A stretch of DNA of 32,238 nt from Acidobacteriaceae bacterium (GCA_003165795.1 PMWW01000203.1:266-32503); one strand, 5' to 3'. Counted from the first letter of the stretch, positions 15,320 through 24,223 are shown. Made by a program: numbers and translations. Notes: generated by a model from the letters alone, not told the origin.

Positions 15320-17612
15320 GAGCACCACTTCCCTTCAGCAAATTGATCATCGCTGCCGTAGCCTTGGCTGCGATCAGAGACCAAGCGTATCGCTCAACCG
15401 CTAACTTTCTGGCATTCTCGCCGAGGCGACTGCAAGCGGTAAGATCGCCCATCAGCCCTTCTACCCTGGACACGAATTGTTCCGCGCAGCAGACGACGCA
15501 GTCGTCATCGCTAAGTTCCAGTCCCCGCGCTCCCGCCGGAGTTGAGACTACCGGAAGGCCGGCAGCGAAGTAATCGAGCATTTTTAGATTCGTGCCCGAT
15601 CCTGAGAACATTGGATTGAGGGCGATGTCGGCTGCCTGATAAAGCACAAGCCGCCGGGCAGCATCGACCGTGCCTAGCCAAATAATATTCGCGGGCGACT
15701 GCGGACCACGTGAGGCCTGGTACGAGTCTTTCACGCTGCCGGCAATCATGACGGCGCAGTTTGGCAGCCGGGGAGCGATTTCCCTCACCAGGAACGCCGC
15801 AGCTTCGGTGTTGGGACCATAGCCGCTGCCGATGAAAATCAATACCGGCTGGTCTGGCGGCAGGCCGAACCGTCGCCGCGCCAACTCTCGTTCTTGCCGG
15901 CTGGGCGGCCGGATACCTTCCACATCCACACCGTTGGGAACCAGCACAATCTTGTCGCGAGATGTTCCGTAAAGATCGACAAACTTATCGGCATCCTCGT
16001 TCGAGCAGGCGAAGATGAGATCAGCTTCGCGACACAACTTGCCTTCGACCGAACGGACCTCTTCCACAAGCTCCCGTCCCGCGGCCGTGTCGCCCAGTAT
16101 CTGCTTCTTTACGGCATATTCGCAGTTGTGAGAATCGTAGATCAGCTTCTGCCCAGGACGCCGCGGTACATACGGATATACCCAGGGGTGCGAGATGATG
16201 ACGGCTGCCGCGTTCCTGCCATGCTCTTCCGCCATGCGCTGAAAGCGGGGCGAATACTTTAGCAGCCGGGGAATGGTAACGTCGATTGTGGTTTTGCCGC
16301 CGGTCGCACGTTCGTAGCCGCGATTGCGCGCGAAGTGTGGCTGGGTCAGGGGAGTAACCCACTGGCGGAAATGAGGCGCGAGCATTTGTTCGCGATAGAC
16401 CGGTCCAGGCCAATCGTATGCTCCGATGTAGGAAACTTCGAAGCCGAGCGCGGCGATGTGGCGATAAAGTTCGTAGATGCGGACCCGGCCGCCGCCCACG
16501 GGCGGATCGAGCACCTGATTGTCGGCAACGAGAATTGATACGAGATTACGCTCGGAAGAGGAAATTGCCGATGCCACCTTGTCGCTTCGGGTAGGAGATC
16601 CAGCATCGATAAGCCGCTGCACAACCTCGTCCCATGATTGCGAGGGAGCGGTCTGGTGAGCAAACTCGCCCATCTCCCGCGCCAGATCGCGGTCCGCCGC
16701 AAGAACATTCATTGCCCGGGCAATCTCGACTGGGTCAGGATCCACTACAAATCCCGAACGGCCATTCTGCACCAGGCGCGCCGGCTCGCCCGAATCCCGG
16801 CAAACGATAACCGGTTTGTGGCTCAACATGGCCTCAATGGCGATGTAGCCAAAATCCTCTTCCTTGGGATGGAAGAGTACCGCGAGCGCATTCGCATAGA
16901 GCTCGATCATCTGCCGATCATTTACAAACCCCAGGAAGCGTATCCGCGGGTCGTTGCCTGCCAGCTCACGAAATTGCGCTTCATCCTCTCCGGCACCCGC
17001 TATAAGCAAAGGCACGTCACGGGACAAGTGCTGCATGGCGCGAATGGCAAGATCGACTCTTTTCCAGCGATGCAGACGGCCCGGCAAGAAAAAATAATCT
17101 TGAGCGCCGCAGCAGTGACCTTGGATGAACGCGGGTGGGTAGAGCACTTCGGAGTCGAATCCGTTATAGTGCTGCAGCCGCATCGCCGGTTCGTGTCCAA
17201 TGCAAAAAATCTCGCGAACGCGTTGGAAAAACAGAGTGTCGAGACGACGGACCACCTCGCGGTTTCGGTTTTTTTCTACTAAGGCGCTTTTCGGAAGCAT
17301 GCCGAACTCGTCATCGAAACGGTCGTAAAACACCCGCACCTGGTGAACCAGCCAGCAGACATGGTTCGGATGTTGCACTGCAAAGGTGGGACTCTTCGTG
17401 GAAACCACTAAGTCATAGGCAGAGAGATCCAGGTCAAAGCAGTCGACATAGCCTTGCAAAATGCCTTCCCATCGCTTTTCGCTGACCGGAACCTGTATCC
17501 AATCGGCGGCAGCCTTCCGCTGAAAAGCCCCGACCAGACCGGCAAACAGGCGTTCGGCGCCGAAGGGCCGTTCGGGGTTGTCAATTGCGGGAGTGACAAT
17601 AGCAACTTTCAT
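15309..17612 (-). CDS. Fused tandem GT4-GT4 glycosyltransferase
   Basis: A 767-residue protein holding two complete GT-B glycosyltransferases in one frame. Module 1 (about 1-337) has GRLHRWKRVDLAI and the E-x7-E motif EEDFGYIAIE (Glu252/Glu260). A short linker (about 338-355) leads to module 2 (about 356-767). Module 2 starts with NLVSILVADNQVLDPPVGGGRVR, has YDSHNCEY, IFIGSGYGPNTEAA and SGTNLKMLDYFAAGLPVV, and lacks a classical E-x7-E. Single-domain GT4 proteins are about 350-420 residues, so this is a fusion that would add two sugars consecutively. It is followed by the methyltransferase with an overlap. Confidence 0.9.
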   Translation of the reverse strand: MKVAIVTPAIDNPERPFGAERLFAGLVGAFQRKAAADWIQVPVSEKRWEGILQGYVDCFDLDLSAYDLVVSTKSPTFAVQHPNHVCWLVHQVRVFYDRFDDEFGMLPKSALVEKNRNREVVRRLDTLFFQRVREIFCIGHEPAMRLQHYNGFDSEVLYPPAFIQGHCCGAQDYFFLPGRLHRWKRVDLAIRAMQHLSRDVPLLIAGAGEDEAQFRELAGNDPRIRFLGFVNDRQMIELYANALAVLFHPKEEDFGYIAIEAMLSHKPVIVCRDSGEPARLVQNGRSGFVVDPDPVEIARAMNVLAADRDLAREMGEFAHQTAPSQSWDEVVQRLIDAGSPTRSDKVASAISSSERNLVSILVADNQVLDPPVGGGRVRIYELYRHIAALGFEVSYIGAYDWPGPVYREQMLAPHFRQWVTPLTQPHFARNRGYERATGGKTTIDVTIPRLLKYSPRFQRMAEEHGRNAAAVIISHPWVYPYVPRRPGQKLIYDSHNCEYAVKKQILGDTAAGRELVEEVRSVEGKLCREADLIFACSNEDADKFVDLYGTSRDKIVLVPNGVDVEGIRPPSRQERELARRRFGLPPDQPVLIFIGSGYGPNTEAAAFLVREIAPRLPNCAVMIAGSVKDSYQASRGPQSPANIIWLGTVDAARRLVLYQAADIALNPMFSGSGTNLKMLDYFAAGLPVVSTPAGARGLELSDDDCVVCCAEQFVSRVEGLMGDLTACSRLGENARKLAVERYAWSLIAAKATAAMINLLKGSGAHVP

Positions 17613-17647
17613 GCCGGTTTGCTGCCGCTTCCTTCACTTTCCAAAGC

Positions 17648-18892
17648 TCATTTGCGTTCTTGCGGTCTCATTCCCGCTGTGGCCACCCGCTCAAACTCTT
17701 CGGCATTTCGCCGCCACAGTGTATTGCCTTCGTACTCCAAAGCTTTCTTATGGCCGCCGGCTCCCATGGTCTGACGAAGGCCGGGATTACCCAGCAGGTT
17801 TTCGATTTCCAGCGCCAATTGTTGCGCATTCCCGAATGGGACGATCACTCCTCCTCCGCTCTCGGTGACCAGTTCACGCGAAACGGCAATGTCGGCTGCG
17901 ATTACAGGTTTCTGGTTGGCCCACGCTTCCAGCAGGACCAGGCCGAGAGACTCCACCCGTGACGGTTGCACGACCACTGTAGCGGAAGCAAGCAAGTCGC
18001 GCTTATCGGGGTCGGCGAAAGCAGGTAGATCCAGTAATCGAGGACAAGAGCGCCCAGAAGTAGCAAGGTAATTGTCAAAGGCCGAAAGGCTGGATCCCGC
18101 CATCAGCAGCCACGCTTGCGATCCTTTATCCCAGAGAAGCTTCATGGCCTCAACCAGCGTCTCCGACCCCTTCTCGTAGGCTTTCATACCCAGATGCAGG
18201 ACCACCGGTCCATCCACCCCGTACTTTTCGCGGAGATGCTCGGGATTGCCCCCCGTCGCTGTCTGCAAATCGATACCATGGCCGACCACGATCTTTTCGG
18301 AAGTGACGCCGCAATCCTCCAGACGCTGCATCTCCGTCTTCGTCATGCAGAATACTTTGGTGCAACGCTTCAGCAGGTCGATCTGGTAAGACCGCAGGTA
18401 GTGTCGTGCGACTTCGTCGTTATTCTCTTCGCCCAGGTGAGTACAAGGCGTAGCGATCACGGGCACGCCGTGGAGTTCCGCCGCGTGCAAACCGGCGTAC
18501 ATCAAGCTGGTGTAGGGCAACGGACCGATGTGAAACAGATCAGCGTCAACATCGCGCAGCGCCTGCGGCAGTCCGGGAATGCGGAAGGACGGCGTCCAAT
18601 ACTGTGCCTTCCATCGCCAGTAAGGCATCAGTCCTAGCAGACGCGTAGCACGCCGGCGCAGCACGTTATAGCAAATCGGAAACCGGCGCACCACCACGCC
18701 GTCGACGGAAATTGCTCCCCCGGGGAACGTCCGGCGTTGCGCCAGCCAGAAAGCTTCCAGGTCGTTGGCCACTGTGGTGAATACGGTGACCCGATGACCG
18801 CGCTGGACCAAGTACTTGGAGAGCGCGAGCACAGAATTCTCATATCCGCCGCGATACGGGAAAAAACGCGGAAGCACAAAGGCGACGTGCAT
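17648..18892 (-). CDS. Glycosyltransferase (GT4/group 1)
   Basis: A protein of about 414 residues beginning MHVAFVLPRFFPYRGGYENSV, a classic GT4 acceptor-domain start. The C-terminal half includes VVLHLGMKAYEKGSETLVEAM, the E-x7-E motif VESLGLVLLEAW and PVIAADIAVSRELV. ATG 18892 is preferred to an in-frame GTG at 18925 because family similarity begins there. It lies 16 bp after the Wzt-like ATPase stop, so it is in the same operon. By position it may act early in assembly of the exported glycan; the sugar specificity is unknown. Confidence 0.9.
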   Translation of the reverse strand: MHVAFVLPRFFPYRGGYENSVLALSKYLVQRGHRVTVFTTVANDLEAFWLAQRRTFPGGAISVDGVVVRRFPICYNVLRRRATRLLGLMPYWRWKAQYWTPSFRIPGLPQALRDVDADLFHIGPLPYTSLMYAGLHAAELHGVPVIATPCTHLGEENNDEVARHYLRSYQIDLLKRCTKVFCMTKTEMQRLEDCGVTSEKIVVGHGIDLQTATGGNPEHLREKYGVDGPVVLHLGMKAYEKGSETLVEAMKLLWDKGSQAWLLMAGSSLSAFDNYLATSGRSCPRLLDLPAFADPDKRDLLASATVVVQPSRVESLGLVLLEAWANQKPVIAADIAVSRELVTESGGGVIVPFGNAQQLALEIENLLGNPGLRQTMGAGGHKKALEYEGNTLWRRNAEEFERVATAGMRPQERK

Positions 18893-18908
18893 CGGCAAGC
18901 GGCACCGC

Positions 18909-19694
18909 TTAGTGCGCGCCGACAACCTCCGGGGCCATCAGATTGGTATACGTTGCAATGACCTCTTGCGAAAGACCATCGGCGATGATCGATCCGTGGT
19001 CGATCAAGATTGCCCGCTCGCAGTGCTTGGCGACATCCGCCATGGCGTGAGTGACTATCAGGATTGTCTTACCGGCTTCCCTAAAGTTTCGAATGCGATC
19101 GAAGCATTTTTCCCTAAAGCCCATATCGCCGACCCCCAATATCTCGTCAACCACCAGAATCTGGGGATCGACCTCGGTGGCCACCGCGAAGGCCAAGCGG
19201 GCGTACATCCCTGAAGAATACTGCTTGACCGGAGAATCGATGAAGTCGCCGATGTCGGCAAAGTCGATGATGGATTGTTCTCTCTCCCGCATGTCCCGTT
19301 TGGAATAGCCCATTAACAGGCCATTGAGCAAGATGTTTTCCCGCCCGGTCAGCTCATGATGGAATCCCGCTCCCAGCTCGATCAGTGGCGCGATGGATCC
19401 CTTCACCTCGACCCTGCCGGCGGTCGGCTGGTAAACGCCCGCAATGAGTTTCAGCAGCGTGCTTTTGCCCGATCCGTTGCGCCCAATGATCCCCACGGTC
19501 TGGCCTTGGGGAATTTCGAACGAGGCATTCTTCACCGCCTCAAAATCGTGAAAGCTGGATTGGTGCCGGAGCAACTTCGAAAACAGCTCGCGCAAGGTGT
19601 CCGGACGCTCCTGGATGACCCGGAAGCGCTGGGTCACATTCTCCACTCGAATTACGATTGAACTCGAAAACATTTGTAGCTCAGACTCAGACAT
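18909..19694 (-). CDS. wzt: Polysaccharide ABC transporter ATP-binding protein (Wzt/TagH/KpsT type)
   Basis: A 261-residue ATPase with Walker A GRNGSGKST (71-79), signature YSSGMYARLAF (159-169), Walker B ILVVDE (179-184) and H-loop His216. The Gly-rich LIELGAGFHHELTGREN and DEILGVGDMGF segments are typical of polysaccharide exporters. It ends soon after the nucleotide-binding fold and lacks the roughly 150-residue carbohydrate-binding C-terminal domain of the Wzt proteins that recognise capped chains. The start ATG 19694 overlaps the permease stop by 8 bp; ATG 19673 is an alternative. It powers export of the glycan made by the neighbouring transferases. Confidence 0.93.
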   Translation of the reverse strand: MSESELQMFSSSIVIRVENVTQRFRVIQERPDTLRELFSKLLRHQSSFHDFEAVKNASFEIPQGQTVGIIGRNGSGKSTLLKLIAGVYQPTAGRVEVKGSIAPLIELGAGFHHELTGRENILLNGLLMGYSKRDMREREQSIIDFADIGDFIDSPVKQYSSGMYARLAFAVATEVDPQILVVDEILGVGDMGFREKCFDRIRNFREAGKTILIVTHAMADVAKHCERAILIDHGSIIADGLSQEVIATYTNLMAPEVVGAH

Positions 19695-20463
19695 AGAAAA
19701 CAAAACTATTCTGATATTTCTTAAATAGCGCAAATCCGATCAATAGGCTGATGAAAGCACATACGAATGAAGCCAGGATGGATGGTGCCTTGGGTAGCTG
19801 CCCGTAGTACACCGATAACCGGAAGCCGTTAATAACATAAATTATTGGATTCAATTTAAAAATCCACTGATACTTCGCCGGAATTGCGTCAAGAGGATAA
19901 ATGATGGGAGTTACGTAGAACCAGGCTGAAAGTACAACCTGTAATATGTGGGAAACGTCCCGGTAAAACACATTGGCGGCGGCGAAGAAGAAGATCGCTC
20001 CCAAGGTAAAGATGGCCAGCGCCAGCATGGGGACCGGCAAGTACAGCCAGGTCCAATAGAATGGGTGCCGCATGATGGGAACTAGCAATGCCAGTGGAAT
20101 CAGAGAAAGCAGCAGATTGATGACGTTGGAGACCAGCGCTGCCATGGGAAATACCAGCTTGGGCACGGCGACCTTCTTGATCAAATCTCCATTACCGACA
20201 ATGGCCTCGGCCCCATAAGAAAGCGCCTGCGCGAAGAAAGTCCACGGCAGCAGTACGCTCAGCAGAAAAATGGCGTAGTGCGGAATGGCGAAACGCATGA
20301 TGGTGGAAAATACCAGCGTCAATACCAGCATCATGAAAGCTGGATTCAACAGCGCCCACATGAAACCCAGCACCGAGCGTTTGTAGCGGACCTTCAGCTC
20401 CTTGAGCGCGAGCGCCCAAATCAACTCCCGATAACGGTAACTGTCGCGAATCAATTCCGTCAT
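19687..20463 (-). CDS. wzm: Polysaccharide ABC transporter permease (Wzm type, ABC-2 family)
   Basis: A 258-residue integral membrane protein with six predicted hydrophobic segments after a short N-terminal amphipathic part (YRYRELIWALALKELKVRYKRS). The ABC-2 hallmarks of O-antigen and teichoic-acid exporters are present: GFMWALLNPAFMMLVL, LPWTFFAQALSYGAEAIVGNGDLIKKV, FYRDVSHILQVVLSAWFYVTPIIYP and a LNPIIYVINGFR segment. It is the first gene of the minus-strand glycan operon and is translationally coupled to the Wzt-like ATPase. The 118 bp upstream should contain the operon promoter; no clear box was identified. Confidence 0.93.
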   Translation of the reverse strand: MTELIRDSYRYRELIWALALKELKVRYKRSVLGFMWALLNPAFMMLVLTLVFSTIMRFAIPHYAIFLLSVLLPWTFFAQALSYGAEAIVGNGDLIKKVAVPKLVFPMAALVSNVINLLLSLIPLALLVPIMRHPFYWTWLYLPVPMLALAIFTLGAIFFFAAANVFYRDVSHILQVVLSAWFYVTPIIYPLDAIPAKYQWIFKLNPIIYVINGFRLSVYYGQLPKAPSILASFVCAFISLLIGFALFKKYQNSFVFYV

Positions 20464-20581
20464 AACAGGCTTGCGCCAAGTCCCTCATCCCCGGAACGGC
20501 AGAAAATCGGCGAATATTAGATGTTAAATGATTTTCGAGGGCGGTGTCGGAAAAAGCCCCGATTCAAGTCGCTTTCCTGGT

Positions 20582-21202
20582 CTATTTGGTAGGCGACACA
20601 TCTAGGTCCGTCATTCCGCGCAGCAAGTCTCTTTCGTCATCCGTGTAGTTATTGCGGAACTCGTCGGAGTTTAGCAGTTCATTGCGCGCCGCAGGAGGCA
20701 TGCCGCGCAACCTGCGGTAGGCTTGCGAAACCTTGCTCTTCTGGTCGTCAGGCAGGTTGTGATAGCGGTCGAACAAGTTGCGGGCAGCCTGCTGCTGCTG
20801 AGGCGTCATGTGCTCGAAGGTTTCCATCCGGTTCAGGATCTGTGCCTTCTTCTGCGGCGACTGGCTGTTGAAGCTCCGCAGCCGGTCGAGCAGATGATTC
20901 TGTCTCTCGGGAGGAAGAGTGCGAAAACTTGGATCCTGCTGCAGTTGCCGCTCCTGCTGGCTGGGCGGCAGCTTCATATATTTCCGCAACCAATCGCCGC
21001 GATGCGGGCCCGGGCCGTTGAGGTGGAACTCGGGCGACCCGGCATTGTTGGAAGGTGGGACACTGCGAGGGACACTGGCCGGCGCGCTTTGCCGCGGAGG
21101 GGACGGGGCTGACGCGTGCTGCCATCTGGGAAACCAAGCCAGGGCCGGCATTGCACTGCACAGCAGCACCGCCGTCAGCGAAATGGACTTGGCTAGAGTC
21201 AC
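20582..21202 (-). CDS. DUF3106-family secreted protein
   Basis: A 206-residue protein with a signal peptide (1-22, ending AMPALA) and a Pro/Ser-rich linker (about 28-65). A helical region then repeats LPPSQQERQL, LPPERQNHLLDRL, SPQKKAQILNRM, MTPQQQQAARNLF and LPDDQKSKVSQAYRRLRGMPP; these Pro-initiated helices are characteristic of DUF3106. Function is unknown. A GTG start 10 bp after the anti-sigma stop, with GGAG overlapping that stop, makes it the third gene of the sigma/anti-sigma operon. The helical repeats recall periplasmic CpxP-like stress sensors, which is only an analogy. Confidence 0.85.
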   Translation of the reverse strand: MTLAKSISLTAVLLCSAMPALAWFPRWQHASAPSPPRQSAPASVPRSVPPSNNAGSPEFHLNGPGPHRGDWLRKYMKLPPSQQERQLQQDPSFRTLPPERQNHLLDRLRSFNSQSPQKKAQILNRMETFEHMTPQQQQAARNLFDRYHNLPDDQKSKVSQAYRRLRGMPPAARNELLNSDEFRNNYTDDERDLLRGMTDLDVSPTK

Positions 21203-21212
21203 GCAGTCTTAC

Positions 21213-21689
21213 TCACTCCGTGGACGATTGCCCATCGAGGGCATCAAATTCGGAAAACAGATCGGCATTCTTGTCGAGGTACTGCAGATCGCTGACCGCG
21301 CTTCCCGGGGTTCCGGCACGGGTTACGCTGTCATTGGTGGCGAGAGTATTGGGGTCGCGACTCACGTGGCCCAGCTCCAATAATCCCGCGCCCACTGCGA
21401 TCAAGACCGCTGCCGCGGCCGCTAATACCGGACGCCGCAACCAGGCCAGCCAGCTTCGCGCCGGTGCGGCTGACTCTTCCCGCAGGCGCGCCCGCAATCG
21501 CGAACTGAAATATGGCGAAGGCCCGGGCGCCGGCCATTCGTCGAGCAACGTCATCGTCTGCTGGAAGGAAGCCAACTCGCCGGCACAAGCTGGGCAACTC
21601 CGCAGATGTTCCTGCAACTCGGGCGAAGCCGCTGCCGGCCCACTCAGCACCGCTTCCATGAATTCTTCGCGAAGTTTTTCGCACCTCAT
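21213..21689 (-). CDS. zf-HC2 anti-sigma factor
   Basis: A 158-residue protein whose N-terminal zinc-binding anti-sigma domain is marked by HLRSCPAC (His-x3-Cys-x2-Cys, about residues 28-35). There is a linker, one transmembrane helix (about 87-104, PVLAAAAAVLIAVGAGLL) and a short extracytoplasmic tail (about 105-158) with LATNDSVTRAGTPGSAVSDLQYLDKNADLFSEFDAL. The tail end SDLQYLDKN-DLF-EFD resembles that of other anti-sigma proteins encoded beside DUF3106 genes. It lies 27 bp after the sigma gene and should bind that sigma factor at the inner membrane. Confidence 0.88.
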   Translation of the reverse strand: MRCEKLREEFMEAVLSGPAAASPELQEHLRSCPACAGELASFQQTMTLLDEWPAPGPSPYFSSRLRARLREESAAPARSWLAWLRRPVLAAAAAVLIAVGAGLLELGHVSRDPNTLATNDSVTRAGTPGSAVSDLQYLDKNADLFSEFDALDGQSSTE

Positions 21690-21716
21690 GACCGCACCCT
21701 ACTTCCTGCTAACTGC

Positions 21717-22535
21717 CTATATAAACTGTTTTAGCGTCTCCCGCAGCGTTTCATACGCTCGAAACAACAATGACTTGGTCGCCGATTCACTCAACTTCAA
21801 CACCGTCGCGATCTGTTTGTAATCCAGGTTCTGGTATTTATGCATGAGCACGGCCGCGCGCTGACGTTCGGGCAGCGCCTCCACTTGGCGGCGAATGGCC
21901 GTCAGACGCTCCCGCCGGAGAATGATCTGCTCGGCGTTCAAACTGCCATCGGCGACGTCCATGGTCATGCCGGTATCGCTGTCCGGCTCGTCGATGTTGA
22001 CCGTGTTCTCCGGCCGCTCGTGCTTGGTATCGCGGGCGTGATTCACGGCCAGGTTGGTCGCAATGCGATACAGCCAGGTAGTGAACTTAGCGCTCGCCGC
22101 GTAACCCTGTCGCGAGCGATAGACCCGCAAGAAAACTTCCTGAGCGAGTTCCTCGGCCACCCCCTGGTTACGGGTCATGCGATACATGAAACTGACCATG
22201 GGCCGGCGATACTTTTCGACCAGATAATCGAATGCGGTGTCGTCGCCGGAGGCCACACGCAACATGACCTCGGCGTCGCTTAGCATCTCTAAAACGACCG
22301 TTTCGGCCAATTCGCCCCGCAGTGCGGTGGGCGGCGACGGTGTCCCTGGAACGGCGCCCCCAACCAGCAGGCTTCGATCTAGTGCGATGCTGCCCACATC
22401 GGCTGTAACCCTCGCCCTGCCAGAAAGTTGCGCCGCAGCTGCCCAGCTTTCTGCCGGCCTCGGACGCGCCGGCTTGGGGGCGCGATCAATAAGATCGGGA
22501 GCCTCTTTGTCGCGTTTTGGCTCGTCGCTCCCCAT
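21717..22535 (-). CDS. ECF RNA polymerase sigma factor with N-terminal extension
   Basis: A sigma-E-like factor with region 2 at about 95-170 (FDYLVEKYRRPMVSFMYRM, EELAQEVFLRVYRSR, KFTTWLYRIATNLAVNHAR) and region 4 at about 215-270 (LPERQRAAVLMHKYQNLDYKQIATVLKLSESATKSLLFRAYETL). The frame gives 272 residues, of which the first 80 or so are Ala/Pro/Arg-rich and unlike the family. Typical relatives begin near MLSDAEVMLRVASGDD (residue 84, position 22286). Neither start has a strong ribosome-binding site, so the true N-terminus is open. It heads an operon with its anti-sigma and a DUF3106 gene. Confidence 0.9.
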   Translation of the reverse strand: MGSDEPKRDKEAPDLIDRAPKPARPRPAESWAAAAQLSGRARVTADVGSIALDRSLLVGGAVPGTPSPPTALRGELAETVVLEMLSDAEVMLRVASGDDTAFDYLVEKYRRPMVSFMYRMTRNQGVAEELAQEVFLRVYRSRQGYAASAKFTTWLYRIATNLAVNHARDTKHERPENTVNIDEPDSDTGMTMDVADGSLNAEQIILRRERLTAIRRQVEALPERQRAAVLMHKYQNLDYKQIATVLKLSESATKSLLFRAYETLRETLKQFI

Positions 22536-22616
22536 AGGCCAAATTACTGTATTGCATCACGTAAAGCAGTATTATGCACGAGAGGCCGCATCGCCGGCAC
22601 TTGGTTTATAAATTTG

Positions 22617-23192
22617 ATGCCAAAACCACCTATCTGTTACAGATTGCTGCCGGTGCTGCTGTTAAGTGGACTGTGCCCTGCCTCGCTGGGTGGGGTTTCA
22701 CCCCGAAGCGGTTACCTCCTTCCCCGCGTGCAACAGCAGTCGGGCCAACCTGCGACCGCTGCGGACTCGACCGAGCCGAATCCGACCGCTGACCAGAAAC
22801 TTAGCCTGAGCGATCAGGTGGTCCAAGATGTGCTGGAGCCCCTGCGCAACGGAGTGAGTGTGCAGGACGTGAGCCAGATTATGTCCGTCTTCGACAAGCA
22901 GGCAATGCCGGGCTACTCCAGTCTGCAGCAGCAGTTAAAGGCGTTTTTCGGGCTCTACAGCGAGGTCAACTTTCACTACCAGATCCTGCAGGCGATTGCC
23001 GACAAGGAGCACGCCTCCGCTACCGCCGAGATCGAGATGGATTCCATGCCCTACGAAGTGACCCGGATACCGGAGCGGCGCAGCGTCCAGATGCGCTTTC
23101 AACTGAAGCTCACGGCCAAGGGCTGGAAGGTCGTTGGGTTTACGCCGGCGGACTTCTTCGACCCGGCATTCGACCGTGCAGAGTCTCGATGA
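22617..23192 (+). CDS. Secreted hypothetical protein
   Basis: A protein of about 191 residues. The N-terminus MPKPPICYRLLPVLLLSGLCPASLGG looks like a signal peptide (possibly a lipoprotein, LSGLC). A Gln/Pro/Thr-rich linker to about residue 60 leads to an alpha+beta domain with VQDVLEPLRNGVSVQDVSQIMSVFDK, LKAFFGLYSEVNFHYQILQ, ATAEIEMDSMPYE and a final MRFQLKLTAKGWKVVGFTPADFF. The last part looks like an NTF2/SnoaL-type cone, a family assignment I cannot confirm. ATG 22617 is chosen because it begins the signal peptide; the ribosome-binding site is weak. It overlaps the Nudix gene by ATGA. Confidence 0.75.
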   Translation: MPKPPICYRLLPVLLLSGLCPASLGGVSPRSGYLLPRVQQQSGQPATAADSTEPNPTADQKLSLSDQVVQDVLEPLRNGVSVQDVSQIMSVFDKQAMPGYSSLQQQLKAFFGLYSEVNFHYQILQAIADKEHASATAEIEMDSMPYEVTRIPERRSVQMRFQLKLTAKGWKVVGFTPADFFDPAFDRAESR

Positions 23193-23629
23193 AGCGCGAT
23201 TACCCTGAACATCCCATCATCGGAGTGGGCGCCGTGATCGTCGAAGGCGGCCGCGCTTTGCTGGTTCGGCGAGCTACCGAGCCGCTTAAGGGGGACTGGT
23301 CGGTCCCCGGCGGCATGTTGGAACTGGGCGAGAAGCTGCGCGATGGCGTGCGCCGTGAGGCGCTGGAAGAAACTGGCGTCGAGGTCAAGGTGGGTGAGCT
23401 GCTGGATGTCTTCGACAGTATTTTTACCGACCTGCAGGGCCGCCCGCAGTATCACTACGTGCTGATCGATTATCTGTGCCGGCCCATTTCCGGCGAGGCA
23501 AGGGCCGGAAGCGACGTGAGCGAGGTTCGCTGGGTCAGCGCCGAGGCGCTGCCGGCTATGGGACTGCGCGAGTCAATTGAGCAGGTCGTGCGCAAAGGAT
23601 TAAGTCGGGCTGGGAAAACTACCAGTTGA
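23189..23629 (+). CDS. Nudix hydrolase
   Basis: A 146-residue protein with a complete Nudix box: Gly42-x5-Glu48-x7-Arg56-Glu57-x2-Glu60-Glu61-x-Gly63, read from GGMLELGEKLRDG and VRREALEETGV. The N-terminal HPIIGVGAVIVEGGRALLVRR and GDWSVPGG are typical of ADP-ribose or NADH-type pyrophosphatases of the MutT group. It hydrolyses a nucleoside diphosphate linked to another moiety; the exact substrate cannot be told from sequence. It shares a 4-bp ATGA overlap with the upstream secreted-protein gene, so the two are translationally coupled. Confidence 0.93.
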   Translation: MKRDYPEHPIIGVGAVIVEGGRALLVRRATEPLKGDWSVPGGMLELGEKLRDGVRREALEETGVEVKVGELLDVFDSIFTDLQGRPQYHYVLIDYLCRPISGEARAGSDVSEVRWVSAEALPAMGLRESIEQVVRKGLSRAGKTTS

Positions 23630-23674
23630 CTCCCACCGGTTTTGCAGCGACCATTTCGTTTCCGAGGAGAACGC

Positions 23675-24211
23675 ATGCAACGAACGATGTTTCGGGCTGG
23701 TCTTTTTCTGGTTCTCATGACGGCCGCGATGACCGCAGTAGCGCAGCAGGCTTCGACCCAAGCCTCAGTTTCGCCCAAGCCGCCGGACATGGTCTGCTTC
23801 GGCTACGGCCCGAAGTGGAGCGTCCAGTTCATTAATGGCGAGGCGCGCTACCTGGGGATCAATCAGCCTGACCAGACTTTTCTTGGCGATTTCTATTGGG
23901 TCCCGGAAGACAAGGCATGGGAGTGGCACCGCGCCAACGGTCTGGCACCGATGAACGGAGGCTACGATCTGTCGGCGACCATCCAGAAGCAGGCCTGCGC
24001 CGATCCTGTCCGCAAGCAAACCTACCCGTATTCGTCGCAGGTCAATCTTCCGCAGGGAGACATGGTCAGCGGCTGCTGCCGCAAGCTGCGGCCGGGTGAA
24101 GCTCCCGTGGGCAAGCACGGCCTGCAGCAAATGACGCCTCAGTCGAGTACACCGCAGTCCGAAACGCCAGGGTTGTCGACGCCGCAGTCGGCGACATCGC
24201 AGCCCCAGTAG
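23675..24211 (+). CDS. Secreted COG3650-like protein with TPQS-rich tail
   Basis: A 178-residue protein with a signal peptide (1-24, ending TAVAQQ). The domain has WSVQFINGEARYLG, a mid LSATIQKQACADPVRKQTYPYSSQV and a terminal SGCCRKLRPGE. The paired pattern C-x-D...YPY...GCC resembles the COG3650 group of uncharacterised envelope proteins. The last 25 residues are low-complexity (repeated TPQS/ETP units). GAGGAGAACGC precedes ATG 23675, which decides the start over an earlier in-frame ATG at 23642. Function unknown. Confidence 0.8.
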   Translation: MQRTMFRAGLFLVLMTAAMTAVAQQASTQASVSPKPPDMVCFGYGPKWSVQFINGEARYLGINQPDQTFLGDFYWVPEDKAWEWHRANGLAPMNGGYDLSATIQKQACADPVRKQTYPYSSQVNLPQGDMVSGCCRKLRPGEAPVGKHGLQQMTPQSSTPQSETPGLSTPQSATSQPQ

Positions 24212-24223
24212 CAACTGCATCAG

